From JBCBSS01 sp039819065 (GTDB lineage Bacteria; Bacteroidota; Bacteroidia; Cytophagales; Cyclobacteriaceae): a DNA stretch of 64,000 bases. Shown one piece after another: positions 7,087 to 14,713 of the stretch. The translations under genes were made by a program, and so were the position numbers. The stretch spans positions 1 to 64,000 of the forward strand of contig JBCBSS010000018.1 of the NCBI GenBank assembly GCA_039819065.1, written 5' to 3'. The first letter of the stretch is position 1; each line of letters opens with the position of its first letter. The notes beneath the pieces were generated by a model. That model had not been told where the DNA came from. It worked only from the letters and a program-made list of their open reading frames with translations, and did no database searches.

Positions 7087-9843
7087 ATGAGCATACCTAA
7101 TTACATTAAATTCCTCAAGAGTTGTTATCAGTCTGACAACCGGCAATTATCACTTTCTAGCATCTACCATGACAAGGTAGAGAATCGGTATTTTTTCTCT
7201 GGTAAGGAGGAGTTGCTTAACGAGCACCTCCCTTACGTTGGTATTGAAAATAAATATGCCGAAGAGGTAAATAAGAACTTGAGCCTTTTTGCCAGAGAGA
7301 AACAACTTTTTCACTTTTCATTCTTTCTGCTGGTTCGAAGTCAGGGTTTTCAAAAACGAGTTCAGAACCTGTGTGTACCACTTTTCTTGCACCCAGCAGA
7401 AATATTTGAAAAGGATGGGCAGCACTTTGTACAGATCGACTTCGCAAGGAGAATCATAAACTACAATGTGCTGGCTTCGTTACGAGATGACCAGACACTT
7501 TCCACATCTGATTTAGTGGAGCAATTGCACAAAGAACTACCACCTGGAATTGTAGATTTTCAACGAGTAGGTAATATTGTAAGGGTGTTGAAAAAGCACA
7601 TATCTTCTATAGATACAGAAAGTATGTTGCTCTATCCTGACCTCACCAGTGAACAGGCAATCAAAACTAAACTCAAGGCATACAAGGCTAATCAATCTCC
7701 AACTATACTACCTGGCTCTGCACTTGGCGTAGTCAAAAAATCTACCAATACACGGGGCATTGTTAATGGACTCACGGCTTTAAGCGGGGCTTCAAGCTAT
7801 CCCGCCGCATTTAGAAAGCTCTTTTTGGATGATGATACAAGTATCGCGAGTAAAGAAAAGATAGGTATGGTACCTTCTATTCTGAGTAAAGCGCAAGAGC
7901 AGATTTTAGAGTCTGTGGCCGAAAATCATCAGACGCTGATTATAGGGCCGCCGGGTACGGGTAAATCATATACCATCGCTTCGCTCGCTGTAGAACAAAT
8001 GAGCAAAGGAAATACCGTGCTCATTGCTGCTCGAACCGATCAGGCGCTTGATGTAATTGCTGACAAAATAGAGAATCAACTAGGCCTAACGAACCTGGTT
8101 GTAAAGGCTAGCCAGAAAGACTCAGTTAAACGATTAAGCCATCGCATCGCGGTGCTATTGTCAGGTATCAAAGGTGATTTATGGAAGATGGCCCATAGAA
8201 GGTCAGATCTTTTAAGGAGCATCGAAAAGACCAAATCGAAGATAGCTTCGCTTGAAAAGGCTTTTAAACAACAGGTAGAAGATGAGATAGATTGGGGAGG
8301 ACATTTCGTTGATTATAAGAAAGATCCGGGTTTTTTCAAGAGCCTGAAAAAGCATTACATCAATTTCAGAAATTCCAGGCGAGAGCCCCATTGGGTGATA
8401 GCCAATGAGCTTTTTGAACTGTTCGAAACCCAACAACGCGAAATTAAAGAATACATCAGCTTAACTTTAGAACTTCAGGTTGATAGGATTTTAAAAGAGC
8501 ATCGAAAAGACTTAACCAATTTTCAAAGTGCCATAAAGGCCAGAACAGGACTTAAGGCAGAGGCACTTTTTGAGCAAGTAAATTTCAAGGCAGTATTGAG
8601 CATACTTCCTATATGGTTGGTCAATATGTCAGACATTCATGATGTATTTCCACTCAACGCTGAGTTGTTTGATGTGGCTATAGTCGATGAAGCCACTCAA
8701 TGTGATATAGCCAGTGCACTCCCCATGCTTTATAGGGGCAAAAAGCATGTCATTGCTGGGGATCCTCAACAGCTCAGGCATATTTCATTTCTTTCCAGAA
8801 GCAGGCAAGCACAACTGGCGAAGTCATTTGAAATATCAGCGCTGGATACCGCCAAAATGGATTTCAGAGAGAATAGCTTACTCGACTTTTTCAATAAAGG
8901 TATCGCTGACCAAGCACAGGTGGCTTTTCTCGATGAGCATTTTCGAAGCCGACCTAGAATTATTCATTTCAGTAATCAACAATTCTATGAGGGAGCCCTC
9001 AAGGTGATGACCCAAAGGCCTGGAATTGAGCATTTGCCCAACGCCCTTGAGATTATTGATGCAAAAGGGAAGCGGTTGAAAAGTGGATATAATAAAAGAG
9101 AAGCAGAAGAGGTCATTACCGGAATAGAAGGTTTGATTAATGCTCAAGCCGATTTTAAGGCTGATATGATCACCTCGATTGGTGTTATCTCACCATTTCG
9201 TGATCAGGTCGATTACATAGCCAGGCAGATAGAGTCTACGTTCTCATTGACTGATATTCGCAGGCACAATATAATGATAGGCACGGCTTTCGCATTCCAA
9301 GGTGAAGAACGAGATATTGTATTTTTGTCATTTGCTGTTGACGGGCAAACGCACAGCTCCGCCTTTGTTCATTTGAATAAGCCAGATGTATTTAACGTAG
9401 CCATAACCAGGGCCAAATTCAAACAGGTTTTGATCAAGTCTATCGATAACAAAGAATTAGATTCCAATAGTTTATTCAGGAAATACCTTGATTTAGCAGG
9501 GAATGCGGATGCTTTCTACCGTGAATCGCATCAATATGCTCAACCTGATAGCAAAGATGACTTTCTCAAGGAGGTTATCGAAGAAATTGAAGAAGCTGGA
9601 ATTGAGCATTGGGTGTCCTATCATATAGGAGGCCTTGAAGTGGACGTTATGATGCATCATAAAAATGCTGCGTTTGCACTTGACCTTATTGGTTACCCCG
9701 GTGAATACCAGGATGCCTTTTCGATCGACCGCTATAAAATGCTTCAAAGAGTGGGAATTGATGTTTTTCCATTACCCTATACACTTTGGGTCAATTCAAG
9801 GACAAAATGTATGGAAAGCATTAAAGATCTTATTAAGTACTGA
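7087..9843 (+). CDS. superfamily 1 helicase (Upf1/Dna2-like) with C-terminal nuclease-like domain
   Basis: This is a 918-residue helicase. The first 280 residues are unrecognised. The motor domain starts at Walker A (GPPGTGKS, about residue 287). It continues with Walker B (VDEATQCD, about 531), motif III (AGDPQQLRH, about 557), ISPFRDQ, motif V (FAFQGEERDIVFLS, about 734) and motif VI (NVAITRAK, about 770), the AAA_11/AAA_12 set of Upf1/Dna2-type enzymes. The last about 100 residues resemble a small restriction-endonuclease fold of the Vsr/DUF559 type (VDVMMHHKN, then LDLIG, about 852-868). The ATG at 7087 is preferred to a TTG at 7054. It has its own intergenic region of about 140 bases and may stand alone. 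The combination of SF1 motor and nuclease is frequent in DNA repair and in anti-phage systems; which applies here is not shown by the sequence. Confidence 0.85.
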   Translation: MSIPNYIKFLKSCYQSDNRQLSLSSIYHDKVENRYFFSGKEELLNEHLPYVGIENKYAEEVNKNLSLFAREKQLFHFSFFLLVRSQGFQKRVQNLCVPLFLHPAEIFEKDGQHFVQIDFARRIINYNVLASLRDDQTLSTSDLVEQLHKELPPGIVDFQRVGNIVRVLKKHISSIDTESMLLYPDLTSEQAIKTKLKAYKANQSPTILPGSALGVVKKSTNTRGIVNGLTALSGASSYPAAFRKLFLDDDTSIASKEKIGMVPSILSKAQEQILESVAENHQTLIIGPPGTGKSYTIASLAVEQMSKGNTVLIAARTDQALDVIADKIENQLGLTNLVVKASQKDSVKRLSHRIAVLLSGIKGDLWKMAHRRSDLLRSIEKTKSKIASLEKAFKQQVEDEIDWGGHFVDYKKDPGFFKSLKKHYINFRNSRREPHWVIANELFELFETQQREIKEYISLTLELQVDRILKEHRKDLTNFQSAIKARTGLKAEALFEQVNFKAVLSILPIWLVNMSDIHDVFPLNAELFDVAIVDEATQCDIASALPMLYRGKKHVIAGDPQQLRHISFLSRSRQAQLAKSFEISALDTAKMDFRENSLLDFFNKGIADQAQVAFLDEHFRSRPRIIHFSNQQFYEGALKVMTQRPGIEHLPNALEIIDAKGKRLKSGYNKREAEEVITGIEGLINAQADFKADMITSIGVISPFRDQVDYIARQIESTFSLTDIRRHNIMIGTAFAFQGEERDIVFLSFAVDGQTHSSAFVHLNKPDVFNVAITRAKFKQVLIKSIDNKELDSNSLFRKYLDLAGNADAFYRESHQYAQPDSKDDFLKEVIEEIEEAGIEHWVSYHIGGLEVDVMMHHKNAAFALDLIGYPGEYQDAFSIDRYKMLQRVGIDVFPLPYTLWVNSRTKCMESIKDLIKY

Positions 9844-9931
9844 TCATGAAACTTATTTAGGTGATTTTCTGTAAGAACTTTACTTTCAAGTGATCAGAGA
9901 AGATATTATCTTTTGACCATAATTGCTTTCA

Positions 9932-10315
9932 ATGGAGAAAATTGCACTAGAAGGAACTGAAGAACGTCCTTCTGTTATACTAGATAAGACTACCGGTAAG
10001 TTTGAGATAGCTGGGAAATCTTATATGGAGGATGTAGCGACCTTCTATCACGAAATTATAGACTGGCTCGAGGATTATGGCAAGGAACCCAATGCGCTGA
10101 CCGTTTTCGAGTTTCGACTGGACTATAGGAACACTTCATCATCCAAGATGATCATCGATGTCATTGAGATTTTGCATAACATCAACAAATCTGGTCATGA
10201 TGTTTTAGTCAAATGGTGCTATTATGCAGATGATGAGGACATTAAACAAATAGGTAGAGACTTTAGTGAGATATACCAGTTACCTTTTGTTTTTGACTGT
10301 ACCGATTCATTTTAG
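9932..10315 (+). CDS. SiaC family phosphoprotein (DUF1987)
   Basis: This 127-residue protein fits the SiaC family: a first strand with ERPSVILDKTTGKFEIAGKS, helix FYHEIIDWLEDY, then FEFRLDYRNTSSSKMI with the Ser/Thr that is phosphorylated in SiaC, and a C-terminal helix-strand unit. In Pseudomonas, SiaC is dephosphorylated by SiaA, phosphorylated by SiaB and then activates the diguanylate cyclase SiaD; it resembles an anti-sigma-factor antagonist. None of those partners lies nearby, so its partner must be elsewhere. The ATG at 9932 is preferred to a TTG at 9923. It ends convergently with the next gene, overlapping by 4 bases. Confidence 0.8.
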   Translation: MEKIALEGTEERPSVILDKTTGKFEIAGKSYMEDVATFYHEIIDWLEDYGKEPNALTVFEFRLDYRNTSSSKMIIDVIEILHNINKSGHDVLVKWCYYADDEDIKQIGRDFSEIYQLPFVFDCTDSF

Positions 10316-10782
10316 CTCTTAAATTGCTGAATCTGTTCCGTACTAAGCGAACAGTTAATCCATTCTCCGTCTAAATCTGATCCATACTTTATGTAGAAGT
10401 TGATCGCCGGCTCATTCCAATCCAGCACCTGCCACACCATGCCCGCACAATTATCTTCTTTTGCTCTTTCTATGGTACGATCGAAAAGTAATTTGCCGAT
10501 TCCCTTACCTCTCTGGCTTTCGGTCACGACAATATCTTCCAGGTAAAGGCGCTTTCCTTTCCAGGTAGAATAACGATAGTAGTATATGGAGATGCCCACA
10601 ATCAGCCCTTCGGATTCCGCTACGAATAAACCGTAAATTGGATTTTCACCAAAGCCATCTTCTTCCATGCGCTCCACCGTATTCTCCACTTGATCAAGCC
10701 CTTTTTCGTATGCTGCGAGCTCTTTTATCAATTCCAGTACCCTGGGAAGATCTTCTTTTTTGCCGTATCTGATTGTAGCCAT
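10312..10782 (-). CDS. GNAT family N-acetyltransferase, diamine acetyltransferase-like
   Basis: This 156-residue enzyme is a single GNAT domain that transfers acetyl from acetyl-CoA to an amine. The acetyl-CoA loop is ESQRGKGIGKLLFDRTIE (about residues 85-102). The WNEPAINFYIKYGSDLDGEW segment near residues 123-142 is characteristic of the spermidine/spermine or thialysine acetyltransferase subgroup. Substrate choice (polyamine, thialysine or other) cannot be read from the sequence. It is transcribed alone, separated from the upstream peptidase gene by a terminator. Confidence 0.85.
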   Translation of the reverse strand: MATIRYGKKEDLPRVLELIKELAAYEKGLDQVENTVERMEEDGFGENPIYGLFVAESEGLIVGISIYYYRYSTWKGKRLYLEDIVVTESQRGKGIGKLLFDRTIERAKEDNCAGMVWQVLDWNEPAINFYIKYGSDLDGEWINCSLSTEQIQQFKS

Positions 10783-10811
10783 ATGAGTAATAATAAACCT
10801 ATTCAGTATGA

Positions 10812-10864
10812 AAACAAAAGGCTGTCGCGAAAGCCTATCATTTCGATCGGCTTTTACGACAGCC
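10812..10864 (-). terminator. intrinsic terminator of the prolyl oligopeptidase gene
   Basis: A strong inverted repeat (10820-10835 with 10849-10864, 16-bp stem with one mismatch and one G-T pair, 13-base loop) follows the peptidase gene. On the minus strand a T-rich stretch (CTTTTGTTTT) comes straight after the stem, as expected for Rho-independent termination. Confidence 0.8.
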
Positions 10865-10884
10865 CTATATGCATTTTTATCAGC

Positions 10885-13032
10885 TTATTGTTGCGTTTTG
10901 GCTAATTCTGGTATCACACCCATGTTGAACCAGGCAAAAGCATATCGATCTGCTGTTTGTTCTATCACCTTGGAAGTAGGTGTTCCGGCACCGTGACCTG
11001 CATCTGTTTCGATGCGTATCAACACTGGATTATTGCCTTTATGATTTTCCTGTAAGGTAGCTGCAAATTTGAATGAATGTGCAGGGACCACTCTGTCATC
11101 ATGATCAGCAGTGGTGACCATAGTGGCAGGGTAGGCCGTTCCAGGCTTAAGTGCATGCACGGGAGAATACTTATGCAAGTAATCAAACATTTCTTTAGAA
11201 TCTTCCGATGTGCCATAGTCTGATGCCCAACCAGCACCAGCTGTGAATTTGTGATATCTCAACATGTCCATCACGCCTACGGCCGGGAATGCTACTTTAG
11301 CCAAGTCAGGTCGCTGAGTCATAGTAGCTCCTACCAATAATCCTCCGTTAGAACCTCCGGCGATCGCCATATAATCACTTGAGGTATATTTCTCATTAAT
11401 CAAGTATTCACCAGCAGCGATGAAATCATCAAACACATTTTGCTTTTGCATTTTTGTACCTGCCTTATGCCACTTCTCACCATATTCACCACCACCGCGA
11501 ATATTTGGCTGGGCGTATATTCCGCCATTCTCTAACCATACAATTCTAGAAGTGCTAAATGAAGGCCTAAGACTGATATTGAACCCACCGTAAGCATATA
11601 GGTAGGTCGCATTCTTGCCATTCATTTCCAGCCCTTTCTTATGCACGATGAACATTGGCACTTTCGTGCCGTCCTTACTTTCGTAGAATACCTGCTTGGT
11701 TTCATAATCTTCGGGGTTGAAATCAATTTCAGGCTTTATATATAGCTCAGATTTACCACTGGCGATATCATACTTGAAAATGGTAGTAGGGTAGGTGAAG
11801 GAAGTAAACGAATAGTAGAGCTCAGTGTCTTCTTCTTCACCACCAAAACCTCCAGCTGTTCCTATTCCAGGTAACTCTACCTCTCGCTCCAGTTTCCCTT
11901 GCATGTCAAACTGCTTGATCTGTGTCTGGGCATCTACCATATAATTGGCGAAGATCTTACCACCCGCAGTACCGGCGTTCAGTACATTGTCATTTTCAGG
12001 AATAACATCCTTCCAGTTCTCTGGAACCGGATTAGCAGCATCAACCTCAACTATTCGATTGTTTGGTGCATCCAAGTTGGTTTGGATAAGCAGTCGAGAC
12101 CCTTCCGATGCCAGAATGCTATGATCGTTATCATAAGACTCTGTAATTGGGACAATCTCACCTCTAGGGTCATTTAGGTCCTTGATATAGAGCTGATTAC
12201 CACTAGTACTTTGTGCAGCTGTAATGACGAGGAATCTTTGGTCTTCAGTTAAATAAGCGAATATGTATCTTCTTGGCTGCTTTTCTCCGCCGAAAATAAG
12301 CTTATCTTCACTCTGTGGAGTACCTAACTTGTGGTAGTAGAGTTTGTGATATTGCGTTTTAGCTGAGAGTTCACTTCCTGCTTCGGGTTTATCATAGCTG
12401 CTGTAGAAGAAGCCCTCGTTGCCTTTCCACGAGAGACCACTGAACTTGATGTCTTTCAGTGTATCACCAACCATCTCTTTGTTTTGGGCATTAAGTACAA
12501 TCGCTTTTCTCCAATCAGATCCACCTTCAGAAATTAGAAACCCAAACAATGAGCCGTCTTTAGAAAAGCTGGTACCCATCATTGATATTGTGCCTTCTTC
12601 ATTGAAAGTATTGGGATCTATGAAGACTTCAGCTTCTCCATCTTCGCCTTTCTTTCTGTAAAGGACATTTTGGTTTTGAAGTCCATCATTCTTGGAGAAA
12701 TAGTAATAATCTCCATGTTTGCTGGGTGCAAATACCCTTTCATAATCCAGCAACTCTGTGAGTCTGGATTTTATGTTATCCCTGAATGGGATATCATTGA
12801 GATAACCAAAAGTCACTTCATTTTGAGAGGATACCCATTTGGCAGTTGCCTCTGAGCGATCGTCTTCCAACCAACGATAAGGGTCAGGTACTTCCGTACC
12901 GAAATAGACGTCTGTGGTATCTACTTTAGCCGTTTCGGGATATGGGAAGGCAGCTTTATTTTCATCTGCTTTTTCACTACAAGCATACATGGTCATGGCT
13001 GCTAACAGAAATAATAATGATTGCTTCATCAT
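10885..13032 (-). CDS. prolyl oligopeptidase family serine peptidase, lipoprotein (S9A)
   Basis: This 715-residue protein is a prolyl oligopeptidase exported as a lipoprotein: the signal peptide ends in a lipobox at MTMYAC (Cys about residue 18). The N-terminal part starts with the conserved DPYRWLEDD segment and leads into the seven-bladed propeller (about 90-430). The hydrolase domain carries the nucleophile in GGSNGG (about residue 555), Asp in DHDDRVVP (about 641) and His in DAGHGAG (about 673). The enzyme cleaves short peptides after proline. The length is normal for S9A. It probably acts in the periplasm on peptides taken up as nutrients. It lies about 78 bases downstream of serS on the same strand and is closed by a strong terminator. 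Confidence 0.92.
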   Translation of the reverse strand: MMKQSLLFLLAAMTMYACSEKADENKAAFPYPETAKVDTTDVYFGTEVPDPYRWLEDDRSEATAKWVSSQNEVTFGYLNDIPFRDNIKSRLTELLDYERVFAPSKHGDYYYFSKNDGLQNQNVLYRKKGEDGEAEVFIDPNTFNEEGTISMMGTSFSKDGSLFGFLISEGGSDWRKAIVLNAQNKEMVGDTLKDIKFSGLSWKGNEGFFYSSYDKPEAGSELSAKTQYHKLYYHKLGTPQSEDKLIFGGEKQPRRYIFAYLTEDQRFLVITAAQSTSGNQLYIKDLNDPRGEIVPITESYDNDHSILASEGSRLLIQTNLDAPNNRIVEVDAANPVPENWKDVIPENDNVLNAGTAGGKIFANYMVDAQTQIKQFDMQGKLEREVELPGIGTAGGFGGEEEDTELYYSFTSFTYPTTIFKYDIASGKSELYIKPEIDFNPEDYETKQVFYESKDGTKVPMFIVHKKGLEMNGKNATYLYAYGGFNISLRPSFSTSRIVWLENGGIYAQPNIRGGGEYGEKWHKAGTKMQKQNVFDDFIAAGEYLINEKYTSSDYMAIAGGSNGGLLVGATMTQRPDLAKVAFPAVGVMDMLRYHKFTAGAGWASDYGTSEDSKEMFDYLHKYSPVHALKPGTAYPATMVTTADHDDRVVPAHSFKFAATLQENHKGNNPVLIRIETDAGHGAGTPTSKVIEQTADRYAFAWFNMGVIPELAKTQQ

Positions 13033-13033
13033 A

Positions 13034-13061
13034 AATATTGGTTTCGGTTTGTGCCAATATT
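13034..13061 (-). repeat. inverted repeat in the leader of the prolyl oligopeptidase gene
   Basis: A perfect 8-bp inverted repeat (13034-13041 AATATTGG with 13054-13061 CCAATATT, 12-base spacer) ends 1-2 bases before the ATG at 13032. It could be a repressor operator or an RNA hairpin that limits access to the start codon. No -7 element was found near it. Confidence 0.4.
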
Positions 13062-13110
13062 ATGAAGAAGCTTATGTGGGAGCAATTATTATTTTACAGA
13101 CGGAAAGTCG

Positions 13111-14385
13111 TCAGTTTATAATATCAAACCCTGTATACGGAACCAGTACTTCAGGTATTTTGATACCCTCAGGTGTCTGATTGTTTTCGATTATGCTGGC
13201 TACTATTCTAGGTAAGGCTAGCGCACTTCCATTAAGGGTATGCAGTAATTTCTTTTTGTTATCACTGTCCTTAAAACGTAGCTTCAGTCTATTGGCCTGA
13301 TAAGTCTCAAAATTACTGACCGAGCTTACTTCTAACCATCGCTTTTGTGCTGAAGAAAAAACCTCCATATCATACGTGATGGCAGACGTAAAACCAAGAT
13401 CACCACCGCATAGATTAAGTACTCGGTAGTGTAATTCCAGTTTTTCCAACAGCCCTTGCACATGATCGCACATTTCTTTTAAGGCATCGTAGGATTTGTC
13501 TGGGTGCTGAATCTGCACTATTTCGACTTTATCGAACTGATGCAACCTGTTGAGTCCGCGAACGTGAGCCCCCCAAGAGCCTGCTTCTCTCCTGAAGCAA
13601 GGTGTGTACCCAACCTTTTTGACCGGCAGTTCACTTTCGTTAAGAATGGTATCTCTGTATATGTTAGTAATAGGTACTTCGGCAGTAGGTATCAAATAAA
13701 GGTCATCCTCACCTACATGATACATTTGCCCTTCTTTATCTGGTAATTGACCCGTACCGTATCCTGATGCTTCATTGATCAGTATGGGTGGCTGAACTTC
13801 GGCATATCCTGCCTTTGCGGCTTCATCAAGGAAAAAGTTGATCATAGCACGTTGTAGTCTGGCTCCTTTACCTTTATAGACAGGAAAACCAGCTCCGGTG
13901 ATTTTATTGCCAAGATCGAAATCGATAATATCGTATTTCTTGATTAGCTCCCAGTGGGGTAATGCATCCTCACCTAATTCGGCAGGACTACCCTTTTCCA
14001 TAACCACTACGTTATCACCTGGGGTATTGCCTACGGGTACGTCTTTATTGGGCAGGTTAGGAACCGTATATAACAGTTCATTCAATTGTTGCTCGAGTTG
14101 ATCAAGTTTTTCCCCTAAGGTTTTGCTCTCTGACCTGAGTTGTCCTGCCTTGGTTTTTACGCCCTCCGCTTCTTCGCGCTCACCTTGTTTCATAAGTTGG
14201 CCGATTTGCTTAGACAGATTGTTTGACTCGGCTAGCACTGAATCTCGATTGGTCTGCGTATTTCTACGTTCCTCATCCAGAGAGATGATTTCGCTTATGA
14301 CACTATTCGCTTCAGAAAAACCTCTCTTTTCGAGTCTTTCTATAACTGTTTGGCTATTTTCCCTTATGTAAGTTAACTGTAACAT
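13111..14385 (-). CDS. serS: serine--tRNA ligase
   Basis: This seryl-tRNA synthetase of 424 residues charges tRNA-Ser. The N-terminal long antiparallel coiled coil (about residues 30-100) that grips the tRNA variable arm is clear. The class II core has PTAEVPITN (about 225), motif 2 with CFRREAGSWG and motif 3 (NGSALALPRIVASIIENNQ, about 385-403). The end reads GIKIPEVLVPYTGFDIIN, normal for the family. I chose the ATG at 14385 (MLQLTYIREN) because the family starts there; the upstream ATG at 14409 would add eight residues without homology. It is divergent from rho. Confidence 0.95.
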   Translation of the reverse strand: MLQLTYIRENSQTVIERLEKRGFSEANSVISEIISLDEERRNTQTNRDSVLAESNNLSKQIGQLMKQGEREEAEGVKTKAGQLRSESKTLGEKLDQLEQQLNELLYTVPNLPNKDVPVGNTPGDNVVVMEKGSPAELGEDALPHWELIKKYDIIDFDLGNKITGAGFPVYKGKGARLQRAMINFFLDEAAKAGYAEVQPPILINEASGYGTGQLPDKEGQMYHVGEDDLYLIPTAEVPITNIYRDTILNESELPVKKVGYTPCFRREAGSWGAHVRGLNRLHQFDKVEIVQIQHPDKSYDALKEMCDHVQGLLEKLELHYRVLNLCGGDLGFTSAITYDMEVFSSAQKRWLEVSSVSNFETYQANRLKLRFKDSDNKKKLLHTLNGSALALPRIVASIIENNQTPEGIKIPEVLVPYTGFDIIN

Positions 14386-14486
14386 GGTTGCGGTGTATTT
14401 GGGCGTCAAAAATAATCCAATTTGCGACTAATCACTGTTATTTCAGTCTAAGAATGGTTTTTGGAACATAAAATTATTTTTTGCCC

Positions 14487-14517
14487 TTGACTATTACACC
14501 ACCTTAGCATATTATTG
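14487..14517 (+). promoter_or_regulatory. candidate promoter of rho
   Basis: TTG (14487-14489) and TATTATTG (14510-14517, one mismatch to TAnnTTTG) lie 20 bases apart, the arrangement of Bacteroidetes sigma-ABfr promoters. Transcription would begin near 14524, leaving a leader of about 190 bases before rho. Confidence 0.4.
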
Positions 14518-14713
14518 CACTATCAATTGACATTAAGGCAATTCCTGAAGGTCATATCTTTTTTACGATAATCATTATCCATATATATTTGTTGAGTCTC
14601 TAAAATAGCGTGCGGGTCGTACCATTCCCTGGACTCCCACATTTGACACGAAGCAAAAAATTCTAAATTCTCAAATATTAATCCTTTACTATTCCCTTCA
14701 TTATTAAAACTGT
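14518..14713 (+). other. long 5' leader of rho
   Basis: The non-coding stretch between serS and rho is 328 bases. Its second half would be transcribed as leader of rho. It is AT-rich and C-containing, without a strong hairpin or a recognisable riboswitch. In several bacteria rho is autoregulated by early termination in such a leader. An open frame on the opposite strand here (14523-14867) runs into the rho coding region and looks like a chance frame. Confidence 0.3.
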
